Assembly: GCF_008642355.1 (NCBI RefSeq)
Contig: NZ_CP029193.1
Coordinates: 6,348,001-6,412,000 of the forward strand
DNA length: 64,000 nt
Source of the DNA: Streptomyces venezuelae
GTDB taxonomy: Bacteria > Actinomycetota > Actinomycetes > Streptomycetales > Streptomycetaceae
Reading direction: 5' to 3'
The notes under the pieces are model-generated. The model saw nothing but the letters and a program-made list of their open reading frames with translations, had not been told where the DNA came from and ran no database searches. Shown one piece after another: positions 8,939 to 17,399 of the stretch. Made by a program: the position numbers and the translations under genes. Position 1 is the stretch's first letter, and each line of letters opens with the position of its first letter.

Positions 8939-9576
8939 GCGAGAGCACAGTGTTCGACTACGAGAAGGACGGCGCGGCGATCTACCGCGAGTCCTTTGCC
9001 ACCATCCGCGCGGAGGCGGACCTCCAAGGCCTGCCCGCCGACGTCAGCCAGGTCGCGGTCCGGATGATCCACGCCTGCGGGATGGTCGACCTCGTGCGCG
9101 ACCTCTCGTACAGCCCGCGCGTGATCGCCGACGCCCGCAAGGCGCTGCGTGACGGCGCGCCGATCCTCTGCGACGCGAACATGGTCGCCAGCGGCGTCAC
9201 GCGCAAGCGGCTGCCCGCCGACAACGACGTGATCTGCACGCTCGCCGACCCGTCCGTGCCGGACCTCGCGGCGCGGCTCGGCACCACCCGCAGCGCCGCC
9301 GCCCTCGAACTCTGGCGCGACCGCCTCGAAGGCTCCGTCGTCGCCATCGGCAACGCGCCCACCGCCCTCTTCCGCCTCCTGGAGATGATCGAGGAGGGCG
9401 CGCCGCGCCCGGCCGCCGTCCTCGGCATCCCCGTCGGCTTCGTCGGCGCGGCCGAGTCCAAGGACGCGCTCGCCGAGCACTCGTCCGGCCTGGAGTACCT
9501 GGTCGTACGGGGACGTCGCGGCGGCAGCGCGATGGCCGCGGCGGCGATCAACGCGATTGCGAGCGAAGCGGAATGA
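8935..9576 (+). CDS. cobH: Precorrin-8X methylmutase CobH
   Basis: CobH moves the C-11 methyl group to C-12, turning precorrin-8X into hydrogenobyrinic acid. The 213-residue product shows the family blocks [12 protein letters not shown] near residues 40-51 (the histidine is the catalytic residue), [15 protein letters not shown] around 81-95, and [14 protein letters not shown] near 143. [14 protein letters not shown] segment follows close to 165-180. The length is typical. ATG 8935 overlaps the cobG stop, and its own stop overlaps the ATG of cobIJ at 9573, so the three genes form a translationally coupled operon. Confidence 0.96.
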   Translation: MSESTVFDYEKDGAAIYRESFATIRAEADLQGLPADVSQVAVRMIHACGMVDLVRDLSYSPRVIADARKALRDGAPILCDANMVASGVTRKRLPADNDVICTLADPSVPDLAARLGTTRSAAALELWRDRLEGSVVAIGNAPTALFRLLEMIEEGAPRPAAVLGIPVGFVGAAESKDALAEHSSGLEYLVVRGRRGGSAMAAAAINAIASEAE

Positions 9577-11156
9577 GCGGCGTGCCCATGTCCCCCGAGC
9601 AGAGTTCGTCCCCCGAGCAGAGCTCGCCCATCGAGCAGAGCGCCACGGGACGGCTGTACGGAGTCGGGCTCGGTCCCGGCGATCCGTCGCTGATGACCGT
9701 GCGCGCCGTGGAGGTCATCGCCGCCGCCGACGTGATCGCGTACCACTCCGCACGGCACGGCCGTTCCATCGCCCGCTCGATCGCGGCCGCGCACCTCCGC
9801 GCCGACCACATCGAGGAAGCGCTGGTCTACCCCGTCACCACGGAGAGCACCGACCACCCCGGCGGCTACCGCGGCGCCCTCGACGACTTCTACGAAGAAG
9901 CCGCCGCCCGCCTCGCCGCCCACCTCGACGCGGGCCGCACCGTCGCCGTGCTCGCCGAGGGCGACCCGCTCTTCTACGGCTCCTACCAGCACATGCACAA
10001 GCGCCTCGCGCACCGCTACCCGACCGAGGTGATCCCCGGCGTCACCTCGGTGAGCGCCGCGGCCGCCCGGCTCGGCGAGCCCCTCGTCGAGGCCGAGGAG
10101 GTGCTGACGATCCTGCCCGGCACGCTCCCCGAGGAGGAACTCGCGGCGCGCCTCGCGGCGACGGACTCCGCGGTCGTCATGAAGCTCGGCCGTACGTTCG
10201 GGAAGGTCCGCGGCGCCCTGGAGCGCGCCGGCCGACTCGACGAGGCGCGGTACGTCGAGCGGGCCACCATGAAGGGCGAGCGCACCGGCAGCCTCGCCGA
10301 CGTGGACCCGGAGTCGGTGCCGTACTTCTCCGTGGCGGTGCTGCCGAGCCGGGTCGCGCCGCTGACCGGAGGCCCGAAGCCCGCGTCTTCGGAGGGCCCC
10401 GGGCGCGGCGAGGTCGTCGTCGTCGGCACGGGGCCCGCGGGACCGCTCTGGCTGACCCCCGAGACGCGCGGCGCGCTCGCCGCCGCCGACGACCTGGTCG
10501 GCTACACCACGTACGTCGACCGCGTACCGCACCGCCCCGGCCAGCGGCGCCATGGCTCCGACAACCGCGTCGAGTCCGAACGCGCCGAGTTCGCCCTGGA
10601 GCTCGCGAAGCGCGGGCGGCGCGTCGCCGTCGTGTCGGGCGGCGACCCCGGCGTCTTCGCGATGGCCACGGCCGTCCTGGAGGTCGCCTCGCAGGACCAG
10701 TTCGCCGACGTCCCGGTCCGCGTGCTCCCCGGGGTGACCGCCGCGAACGCCGCGGCGGCCCGCGCCGGGGCGCCCCTTGGTCACGACTACGTGACCCTTT
10801 CTCTCTCGGACCGTCTCAAGCCGTGGGAGGTCATCGCGGAGCGGCTCGCCGCGGCGGCCGCGGCGGACCTGGTCCTCGCCATCTACAACCCCGGCTCGCG
10901 CAGCCGTACCTGGCAGGTGGGCAAGGCGCGGGAACTCCTCCTCGCGCATCGGACGCCGGATACGCCGGTCGTCCTCGGCCGGGACGTCGGAGGCCCCGAG
11001 GAAAGCGTGCGGATCGTACGTCTCGGTGATCTCGACCCCGCGGAGGTCGACATGCGCACGCTTCTCATTGTCGGTTCCTCCCAGACGCAGTGGGTCAGGC
11101 GGCGCGGGGGCCAGGACCAGATCGTCTGGACGCCGCGGCGGTACCCCGAGGGGTAG
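9573..11156 (+). CDS. cobIJ: CobI-CobJ fusion: precorrin-2 C20- and precorrin-3B C17-methyltransferase
   Basis: A 527-residue fusion of two SAM-dependent tetrapyrrole methylases. Residues about 20-265 are CobI, with [25 protein letters not shown] and a [13 protein letters not shown] segment; it methylates C-20 of precorrin-2. Residues about 280-520 are CobJ, with [41 protein letters not shown] and [11 protein letters not shown]; it methylates C-17 during ring contraction, directly after CobG acts. Fusion of these two steps is common in actinomycetes. ATG 9573 overlaps the cobH stop. The gene is followed by a large hairpin-forming repeat that probably ends transcription before convergent cobK. 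Confidence 0.95.
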   Translation: MSGVPMSPEQSSSPEQSSPIEQSATGRLYGVGLGPGDPSLMTVRAVEVIAAADVIAYHSARHGRSIARSIAAAHLRADHIEEALVYPVTTESTDHPGGYRGALDDFYEEAAARLAAHLDAGRTVAVLAEGDPLFYGSYQHMHKRLAHRYPTEVIPGVTSVSAAAARLGEPLVEAEEVLTILPGTLPEEELAARLAATDSAVVMKLGRTFGKVRGALERAGRLDEARYVERATMKGERTGSLADVDPESVPYFSVAVLPSRVAPLTGGPKPASSEGPGRGEVVVVGTGPAGPLWLTPETRGALAAADDLVGYTTYVDRVPHRPGQRRHGSDNRVESERAEFALELAKRGRRVAVVSGGDPGVFAMATAVLEVASQDQFADVPVRVLPGVTAANAAAARAGAPLGHDYVTLSLSDRLKPWEVIAERLAAAAAADLVLAIYNPGSRSRTWQVGKARELLLAHRTPDTPVVLGRDVGGPEESVRIVRLGDLDPAEVDMRTLLIVGSSQTQWVRRRGGQDQIVWTPRRYPEG

Positions 11157-11182
11157 CCCTCGTGTGTGTCGTCCGCGGGCGC

Positions 11183-11281
11183 GTGGTGGTTGCTCGCGCA
11201 GTTCCCCGCGCCCCTGAAAGCCGGGGCGCGGGGCTGTGACATATGTGGCTCCGCCGCGCGGGCGCGACCAGCCACGACCAC
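11183..11281. repeat. Streptomyces intergenic inverted repeat; probable bidirectional terminator
   Basis: Between convergent cobIJ and cobK lies a perfect 11-bp stem, CCCCGCGCCCC at 11204-11214 with GGGGCGCGGGG at 11223-11233, and an eight-base loop. Outside it, GTGGTTGCTCGCGC (11186-11199) pairs with GCGCGACCAGCCAC (11262-11275) with two mismatches, forming a second tier. I recognise this GTTGCTCGCGCAGTTCCCCG-type sequence as one that recurs between genes in many Streptomyces genomes. Its position between converging genes fits a terminator role. Confidence 0.75.
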
Positions 11282-11288
11282 CCCGCAC

Positions 11289-12035
11289 CTAACCGCCCAG
11301 CGCACGCACCCAGGCGACCGCCTCCTCCGGCGTCGCGACGCCGGTGACCCCGTCCGGCCCGGCAGGGCGGCGTACGACGACGACAGGGAGCCCCGCCTCG
11401 CGCGCGGCGGCGAGCTTCGGCGCGGTGGCGGAACCCCCACTGTCCTTCGTCACCACGACGTCGACGCGGTGGGCGCGCAGGATCTCCCGCTCGCCGTCGA
11501 GCGTGAACGGGCCCCGGTCGAGGAGCACCTCCATGCGCGCGGGGAACGGCGGCTCGGGCGCGTCGACGGAACGTACGAGGAACCAGTGAGTGCCCAGCTC
11601 GGGGCCCGCGAAGGCGGCGAGTCCCATCCGACCGGTGGTGAGGAACACGCGACGCCCCAGCCCGGGAAGCACCCGCGCCGCCTCTTCCAGCGAGCCGACC
11701 GGATGCCAGTCGTCGCCCTCCGACGCGACCCAGCCGGGCCGTCGCAGGGCGAGCAGGGGAACATGGGCACCGGCGGCAGCCTTCGCCGCGTTGAACGAGA
11801 TCGTCCCGGCGAAAGGATGGGTGGCGTCGATGAGCGCGTCCACGTGGTGCTGCCGCAGCCAGGCCGCAAGGCCCGCCGCCCCGCCGAAGCCGCCGACACG
11901 TACCTCGCCCGGCGGCAGCCGGGGCGCGGCGACCCGCCCCGCCAGCGAGCTGGTCACCCGCACCCCCGGCGCGTCCGCGAGGAGCTCCGCCAGACGGCGG
12001 CCCTCGGTCGTTCCCCCCAGAATCAGTACGTGCAC
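11289..12035 (-). CDS. cobK: Precorrin-6A reductase CobK
   Basis: CobK reduces precorrin-6A with NADPH. The 248-residue product begins HVLILGGTTEGRRLAELL, the typical N-terminal nucleotide-binding block of CobK/CbiJ. It continues with DATHPFAGTISFNA around residue 70, which holds the family's conserved D-x-THPxA motif, and VVTKDSGGS-x-TAPKL near 190-205. GTG 12035 is preceded on its strand by AGGAAA about ten bases away. Its start lies only 17 bp from the ATG of cbiD on the opposite strand, so the two promoters must reach into each other's genes. Length is normal. Confidence 0.94.
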   Translation of the reverse strand: MHVLILGGTTEGRRLAELLADAPGVRVTSSLAGRVAAPRLPPGEVRVGGFGGAAGLAAWLRQHHVDALIDATHPFAGTISFNAAKAAAGAHVPLLALRRPGWVASEGDDWHPVGSLEEAARVLPGLGRRVFLTTGRMGLAAFAGPELGTHWFLVRSVDAPEPPFPARMEVLLDRGPFTLDGEREILRAHRVDVVVTKDSGGSATAPKLAAAREAGLPVVVVRRPAGPDGVTGVATPEEAVAWVRALGG

Positions 12036-12052
12036 GGAGTTCGGTTTCCTTC

Positions 12053-13189
12053 ATGAGTGAGGCAGCTAAGGCCGGCGAGTCGGCCAAGGGTGGGCGCAGC
12101 GCCCAACTCAAGCACACCGGTCTGCGGCCCGGCTGGACGACCGGCGCCTGTGCGACGGCCGCCACGACGGCCGCGTACACGGCGCTGCTCACCGGCGACT
12201 TCCCCGACCCGGTGACCATCACGCTGCCCAAGGGCCAGACGCCCGCGTTCGCCCTCGCCGCCGAGGAGCTCGGCGCCTCGCACGCCATGGCCGGCGTCGT
12301 GAAGGACGCGGGCGACGACCCGGACGTCACCCATGGCGCCCTCGTGCGGTCCACCGTGCGGCGGCTGCACGCCGGTGCGGGCGTCGTCTTCAAGGCGGGC
12401 CCCGGCGTCGGCACCGTCACCCGCCCCGGGCTGCCCCTGGACGTCGGGGAACCCGCGGTCAACCCCGTACCGCGGCAGATGATGCGGGACCACGTGACGG
12501 AGGTCGCGGCCCGCGCCGGGACCACGCCCGACGTGGAGATCACGCTCTCCGTCGACCACGGCGAGGAGATCGCCCGCTCCACGTGGAACCCGCGCCTCGG
12601 CATCCTCGGCGGCCTGTCCATCCTCGGGACGACCGGGATCGTCGTGCCCTACTCCTGCTCGGCGTGGATCGACTCGATCCGGCGGGGCGTGGACGTGGCG
12701 CGGGCGGCGGGGCGCACGCACGTCGCCGGGTGCACGGGGTCGACGTCGGAGAAGACGGTCGTCGCCGAGTACGGGCTGCCGGAGGACGCGCTGCTCGACA
12801 TGGGGGACTTCGCGGGCGCGGTCCTCAAGTACGTACGCAGGCATCCCGTCGACCGCCTCACCGTCTGCGGCGGCTTCGCCAAACTCTCCAAGCTCGCGGC
12901 GGGCCACCTCGACCTGCACTCGGCCCGCTCGCAGGTCGACAAGGCCTTCCTCGCCCGCCTCGCCCGCAGGGGCGGCGCGTCCGAGGAGCTGGCCGCGCAG
13001 GTCGCGGACGCCAACACGGGGCTCGCCGCACTCCAGTTGTGCGCGGCGGCCGGGGTGCCGCTCGGCGACCTCGTCGCGGAGACGGCGCGCGACGAGGCGC
13101 TCGGGGTGCTGCGGGGCGCCCCGGTCGTGGTCGACGTCATCTGCATCGACCGGGCGGGGACCGTGGTGGGGCGCAGCGCCCTCAAGTGA
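12053..13189 (+). CDS. cbiD: Cobalt-precorrin-5B C1-methyltransferase CbiD
   Basis: A 378-residue CbiD homologue. CbiD methylates C-1 of cobalt-precorrin-5B in the anaerobic pathway. The N-terminal LRPGWTTGACATAATTAAY (residues about 23-41) is the family signature, followed by AGVVKDAGDDPDVTHG and GPGVGTVTRPGLPL, and a later LGGLSILGTTGIVVPYS. Actinomycetes commonly use CbiD in a set otherwise built of CobG, CobH and CobN, where it presumably takes the place of CobF. No better start than ATG 12053 is available. It is convergent with the cobL-cobM operon. Confidence 0.95.
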   Translation: MSEAAKAGESAKGGRSAQLKHTGLRPGWTTGACATAATTAAYTALLTGDFPDPVTITLPKGQTPAFALAAEELGASHAMAGVVKDAGDDPDVTHGALVRSTVRRLHAGAGVVFKAGPGVGTVTRPGLPLDVGEPAVNPVPRQMMRDHVTEVAARAGTTPDVEITLSVDHGEEIARSTWNPRLGILGGLSILGTTGIVVPYSCSAWIDSIRRGVDVARAAGRTHVAGCTGSTSEKTVVAEYGLPEDALLDMGDFAGAVLKYVRRHPVDRLTVCGGFAKLSKLAAGHLDLHSARSQVDKAFLARLARRGGASEELAAQVADANTGLAALQLCAAAGVPLGDLVAETARDEALGVLRGAPVVVDVICIDRAGTVVGRSALK

Positions 13190-13222
13190 GGGCGTCCAAG
13201 CCGCTGCGGATGGACCGCGCCG

Positions 13223-13972
13223 TCAGCAGATGTGACGGTCCCGGTCCGCCGAGTACAGGTGGCTGTCGCGGAACTGCGAGGCCCCCAGCGTCCGGCCCAC
13301 CATGATGACGGCGGTCCGCACGATGCCCGCCTCCTTCACCTGCCCGGCGATCGATTCCAGCGTGCCGCGCAGGATCACCTCGTCGGGGCGGCTGGCGAGG
13401 GCGACCACGGCGGCGGGGCAGTCGGCGCCGTAGTGCGGCAGGAGTTCCTCCACCACGCGGTCGACATATCCGGCGGCCAGGTGGAGGACGAGCAGCGCGC
13501 CGCTGCGGCCGAGGGTGGCCAGGTCCTCACCCTCGGGCATGGCGGTCGCGCGCTGCGCGACGCGCGTGAGGATGACGGTCTGGCCGACGGTCGGGACGGT
13601 CAGCTCCCGCTTCAGCGCGGCCGCCGCCGCGGCGAACGCGGGGACGCCAGGCACCACTTCGTACGGCACCCCGGCCGCGTCGAGCCGCCGCATCTGCTCG
13701 GCGACCGCGCTGAACACGGACGGGTCGCCCGAGTGCAGCCGTGCCACGTCGAGGCCCTGCTCGTGCGCGCGCACCAGATGGGCGGTGATCTCGTCGAGGT
13801 TGAGCTGCGCGGTGTCCACGAGCTGCGCGCCGTCCGGGCATTCGGCGAGCAGTTCACGCGGCACGAGGCTGCCCGCGTACAGGCAGACCTGGCAGGAGGC
13901 GATCCGCCGCGCGCCGCGGACCGTGATCAGGTCGGCGGCGCCGGGTCCCGCGCCGATGAAGTACACGGTCAT
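13223..13972 (-). CDS. cobM: Precorrin-4 C11-methyltransferase CobM
   Basis: CobM adds the C-11 methyl group to precorrin-4. The 249 residues show the tetrapyrrole methylase blocks VYFIGAGPGAADLITVRGA at the start, LHSGDPSVFSAVAEQM around residue 80, and VVPGVPAFAAAAAALK near 105. The CLYAGSLVP segment near residue 30 is typical of CobM/CbiF. Length is normal. It starts six bases after the cobL stop, so it is the second gene of a cobL-cobM operon. It converges on cbiD with 33 bp between the stops. Confidence 0.96.
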   Translation of the reverse strand: MTVYFIGAGPGAADLITVRGARRIASCQVCLYAGSLVPRELLAECPDGAQLVDTAQLNLDEITAHLVRAHEQGLDVARLHSGDPSVFSAVAEQMRRLDAAGVPYEVVPGVPAFAAAAAALKRELTVPTVGQTVILTRVAQRATAMPEGEDLATLGRSGALLVLHLAAGYVDRVVEELLPHYGADCPAAVVALASRPDEVILRGTLESIAGQVKEAGIVRTAVIMVGRTLGASQFRDSHLYSADRDRHIC

Positions 13973-13978
13973 CTGTCG

Positions 13979-15271
13979 TCAACTCCTGCTGTTCTGTGCC
14001 TGGGCGGGCGCGTCGGCCGTGGTGGGGGCGGTGGTGGGCGGCTTGGTGACGGACCACTGGGTGACCGGCATCGCCTGGCGCCAGCCGGTGAAGCCGCCCA
14101 CGGGGACGGCCTGCGCGACGGCGAGGCGCACCAGCTCGCCGCCGTGGCGCCGGTACCAGTCGGTGAGCAGCGCCTCCGACTCCAGCGTGACGGTGTTGGC
14201 GACGAGTCGGCCGCCGGGCGGCAGCGCCTCCCACCCAGCGTCGAGGAGGCCGGGCGCGGTGAGGCCGCCGCCGATGAACACGGCGTCGGGCGTGGGGAGT
14301 CCGGCGAGGGCGACGGGTGCGGCGCCGGTGACGACGCGCAGGCCCGGCACGCCGAGCCGATCGGCGTTGCGGGTGATCCGTTCGGCGCGCACGGGGTGCT
14401 TCTCGATGGTGACGGCACGGCACGACGGGTGCGCCCGCAGCCACTCCACGGCGATGGAGCCGGAGCCGCCGCCGATGTCCCAGAGCAGTTCGCCGGGTGC
14501 GGGCGCGAGCGCGGCGAGCGTGGCGGCGCGTACGTACCGCTTGGTGAGCTGGCCGTCGCTCTCGTACGCGGCGTCCGGCAGGCCCGGCACGACACCGAGC
14601 CGCAGCGCGTCGGGAGAGCGGCGGCACTCGACGGCGACGACGTTCAGAGGGTCGCCGGGCGCGTGCGACCAGGTGCCGGCGGTCCCTTCGTACGAGGACT
14701 CGCCCTCGGCACCGAGCTGTTCGAGGACGCGCAGCCGGCTCGGTCCGAAACCGCGCTCGCGCAGCAGCGCGGCGATTTCTGCGGGCGTGTCCGCGTTCGC
14801 ACTGAGCGCGAGGACGCGGTGCCCGTCGTGCAGCGCGGCGGCGAGCCGCGCGGCCGGGCGCCCGACCAGCGTGACGACCTCGGTGTCCTCGACCGGCCAG
14901 CCGAGGCGCGCGCAGGCGAGCGAGACGGACGAGGGGTGCGGGAGCACGTGCAGCGCGTCGGCGCCGAGCTCCTCGGTGAGGGCGCGTCCGATGCCGTAGA
15001 ACATGGGGTCGCCGCTGGCGAGGACGGCGACGCGGCGCCCGGCGTGGGCGGCCAGCAGGCCGGGCACGGCGGGCCGGAGCGGGGACGGCCAGGGCACGCG
15101 CTCGCCGGGGCACTCGGCGGCGGGCAGCAGTTCCAGCTGGCGCGGGCCGCCGATGAGGACCTCGGCCTCCGCGAGGGCGGCGCGCGACGCGGCGGGGAGT
15201 CCTTCCCAGCCGTCGGCCCCGATCCCGACGACGGCGACGGCCGGTATGCCTGCGGGGGGTGCGGGGGTCAC
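13979..15271 (-). CDS. cobL: Precorrin-6Y C5,15-methyltransferase (decarboxylating) CobL
   Basis: A 430-residue two-domain enzyme that methylates C-5 and C-15 and decarboxylates the C-12 acetate side chain. The N-terminal CbiE-like methylase (about residues 8-215) has VVGIGADGWEGLP, VLASGDPMFYGIGR and VLPHPSSVSLACARLGWP. The C-terminal CbiT-like SAM domain (about 230-410) has LLWDIGGGSGSIAVEWL, the glycine-rich SAM loop. The start is GTG 15271. It is first in a two-gene operon with cobM and runs divergently from the iron-regulated esterase at 15418. Confidence 0.95.
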   Translation of the reverse strand: MTPAPPAGIPAVAVVGIGADGWEGLPAASRAALAEAEVLIGGPRQLELLPAAECPGERVPWPSPLRPAVPGLLAAHAGRRVAVLASGDPMFYGIGRALTEELGADALHVLPHPSSVSLACARLGWPVEDTEVVTLVGRPAARLAAALHDGHRVLALSANADTPAEIAALLRERGFGPSRLRVLEQLGAEGESSYEGTAGTWSHAPGDPLNVVAVECRRSPDALRLGVVPGLPDAAYESDGQLTKRYVRAATLAALAPAPGELLWDIGGGSGSIAVEWLRAHPSCRAVTIEKHPVRAERITRNADRLGVPGLRVVTGAAPVALAGLPTPDAVFIGGGLTAPGLLDAGWEALPPGGRLVANTVTLESEALLTDWYRRHGGELVRLAVAQAVPVGGFTGWRQAMPVTQWSVTKPPTTAPTTADAPAQAQNSRS

Positions 15272-15391
15272 TGCTGGTACCTGACCTCGGGGTTCGGGAA
15301 GGGACTGCGCAGCCGCACTCTACTGGGGACCCGGCGCCGCATCCCTATCGCCGGTAGCCGACCGCGCTGCGACGCCCTTGCGACTCGCTGG

Positions 15392-15410
15392 TTAGGTTAG
15401 GCTAAGCTAA
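15392..15410 (+). promoter_or_regulatory. Iron box (DmdR/IdeR operator)
   Basis: TTAGGTTAGGCTAAGCTAA at 15392-15410 is close to the actinobacterial iron-box consensus TTAGGTTAGGCTAACCTAA, with one internal mismatch (G for C). It ends seven bases before the esterase ATG. TAAGCT within it (15403-15408) could be the -10 element of a leaderless promoter, so iron-loaded DmdR would sit directly on the promoter. The gene is therefore expected to be induced in iron starvation. Confidence 0.9.
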
Positions 15411-15417
15411 CCAACTT

Positions 15418-16773
15418 ATGGATCTTGTGAGAGAACCCGAGGTGACAGGGGCGGCGGCGGGCGCGCACACCATGCCGCCCGCCGGCCCCGGCGCACACAG
15501 CCCCACCCTCCAGGCCCTCGTCCGCCGCGTCACCACCGCGAGTGAGGACGAGCTCCCCGCTGTCCTCGACGCGTTCTGGAAGAACATCGCGGAGAGCGGC
15601 GGCACCCCTCTGGTGGAGCCCGTGGAGGGCTACCCCGGGCACCGCGCCGTCACGTTCCTGTGGCGCGGACACCGGGCCACCCGCGAGGTCCTGCTGCTCG
15701 CCAACCGGCTCTTCGACCGCGAGCGGCTCGCCGACGCCCTGCTGACCCCGCTGCCCGGCACGGACGTCTGGTACCGCACCCTCCGCCTCCGGTCCGACCA
15801 CCGCGCCTCGTACCGCATCGCCGCCGACCTCGCGCCCGGCGATCTCCCCGCCGACCCCGAGACCCGGCAGCGCCGACTCCGCGCCCTCGTCCCGCACGCG
15901 GCCCACGACCCGCGCAACCCGCGCCGTATCGGCGACCGCTGGGGGCAGCCGGACAGCTCCGTCCTCGCACTGCCCGACGCGCCCGCGCAACCGTGGACCG
16001 AACGGCGCGACGGCATCCCGCGAGGCCGCGTCGAACGCCACCGGCTGCCCGCGGGCGCGCTCGGCGCCGAACGCGACGTCTGGACCTACCTGCCGCCGGG
16101 CGGCCCGCGGCCCGACAGCCCCGTCGTGGTCCTGTGCGACGGCGACATGTGGTTCGGCCGGCTCGCGCTCGAGGACACCCTGGACGCCCTCGCCGCCGAC
16201 CGCGCCGTACCGCCCCCCGTCGTCCTCGCGCCCGACGCAGTCGACCGGCTCACCCGCTGGCACGACCTCACCGCGCACGACGCCTACGTCACGTTCCTCG
16301 CCGACGAGGTGCTGCCCCGGGCGGCCGAACGCCTGACCCTGACACTCCGCCCGGCCCGCACCGCGGTCGCGGGCCAGAGCCTCGGAGGGCTCACCTCGCT
16401 GTACGCGGCACTGCGCAGACCCGACCGGTTCGGCGCCGTCCTCGCGCAGTCCCCGTCGCTGTGGTGGCGCCCCGGACTGCCGCACGGCACACCGCGACCG
16501 GCGCCCGCCGACGAAACACCCTGGCTCGCCGAGTGCTTCGCCACCGACACGCCGTCGCGCCCGCCTCTCCGCGTCCATCTCGACGTCGGACTCCACGAGG
16601 GCACGATGGTCGATCACAGCCGGTGCATGTACGAGACGCTCGCCGCCCGCGGCGACCTCGTGTCCCTCCGGGAGTGCAACGGCGGTCACGACTACGCCTG
16701 TTGGCGCGGGGGCATCGCGGAGGGGCTGGTCAACCTGCTCGGGCACGCGGGCGCGGTCCGGCCCCCGTTCTGA
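15418..16773 (+). CDS. Enterochelin esterase family protein (Fes-like)
   Basis: A 451-residue cytosolic serine esterase of the Fes/IroD type, which hydrolyses ferric catechol siderophores to release iron after uptake. Residues about 60-160 resemble the Fes N-terminal domain (FLWRG, then DVWYRT). The alpha/beta-hydrolase domain follows, with CDGDMWF near 240, the nucleophile elbow GQSLGG near 320, SPSLWW shortly after, and the catalytic histidine in GGHDYACWR near the end. The start is ATG 15418, seven bases after the iron box and probably leaderless; GTG 15442 and ATG 15472 are alternatives. Iron-box control supports the siderophore role. The natural siderophore is not evident, as no synthesis genes are nearby. 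Confidence 0.9.
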   Translation: MDLVREPEVTGAAAGAHTMPPAGPGAHSPTLQALVRRVTTASEDELPAVLDAFWKNIAESGGTPLVEPVEGYPGHRAVTFLWRGHRATREVLLLANRLFDRERLADALLTPLPGTDVWYRTLRLRSDHRASYRIAADLAPGDLPADPETRQRRLRALVPHAAHDPRNPRRIGDRWGQPDSSVLALPDAPAQPWTERRDGIPRGRVERHRLPAGALGAERDVWTYLPPGGPRPDSPVVVLCDGDMWFGRLALEDTLDALAADRAVPPPVVLAPDAVDRLTRWHDLTAHDAYVTFLADEVLPRAAERLTLTLRPARTAVAGQSLGGLTSLYAALRRPDRFGAVLAQSPSLWWRPGLPHGTPRPAPADETPWLAECFATDTPSRPPLRVHLDVGLHEGTMVDHSRCMYETLAARGDLVSLRECNGGHDYACWRGGIAEGLVNLLGHAGAVRPPF

Positions 16774-16889
16774 CCGCAAGAAGTCCCGCGCCGGGTGAGC
16801 CATCCGTGTCGCTGTTGGGCTGAACGGGTGACTTGGCGTAAGAATTGGCCGGTGCAGAGAACAAGTGCGAGCCAGGACGGGGTGGATAA

Positions 16890-17282
16890 GTGAGCAGCAG
16901 TCAGCGCCACGACGTCACCGATGAACAGTGGGAAGGGCTCGCCCAGGTCGTACCGCTGCGCAGCCGCGACGAATGGCCTTCCTGGCCGGGGCACCGCGCG
17001 ATGCCCGACGCGGAGACCGAGACGCGCCGCCGCTTCGTCGTGATGCGGGTCAACGTGTTCGCGGACGCCCGCGAGGTCGCCGAGACCGTCATGGCACAGA
17101 TCCCGGTCCTGCTCGACCTGACCGGCGCCGAGACGGACGTCGCCAAGCGGGTCCTGGACTTCAGCAGCGGCGTCGTCATGGGGCTGAACTGCGGGATGCA
17201 CCGGGTCGACAAGAACGTCTTCCTCCTCGCGCCCCCCGGCACCGAGGTGCAGGGCCTGGTGGAGGCGGTCTCCCAGCCCTGA
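16890..17282 (+). CDS. SepF-like cell division protein
   Basis: A 130-residue protein whose residues about 45-120 match the SepF core: an RRFVVMRVNVFADAREVAE strand-helix unit, VPVLLDL-type sequence (here IPVLLDLTGAE), AKRVLDFSSGVVMGL and a final NKVFLLAP-like strand (here KNVFLLAP). SepF anchors FtsZ to the membrane through an N-terminal amphipathic helix. The N-terminus here (SSSQRHDVTDEQWEG) does not look like that helix, so this is more likely one of the extra SepF-like proteins (SflA/SflB type) of Streptomyces than SepF itself, which lies beside ftsZ. The start is GTG 16890. No division genes surround it. Confidence 0.8.
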   Translation: MSSSQRHDVTDEQWEGLAQVVPLRSRDEWPSWPGHRAMPDAETETRRRFVVMRVNVFADAREVAETVMAQIPVLLDLTGAETDVAKRVLDFSSGVVMGLNCGMHRVDKNVFLLAPPGTEVQGLVEAVSQP

Positions 17283-17399
17283 GCGACATGAACCACACCG
17301 GTCGATCTCGCGGGGGTTCTTCGAGGGGAATCCCCCGATCGTAGGAAGGTCGGTTGGGCGTAACGGTTCGCCGTGCGCACGGCCGCCTACCTTCCGATC

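Noticed and set aside
8982..11288. Minus-strand frame of 768 codons across cobH and cobIJ
   Set aside because: Both genes on the plus strand have clear family motifs and coupled starts; the opposite frame gives low-complexity sequence typical of GC-rich shadows.
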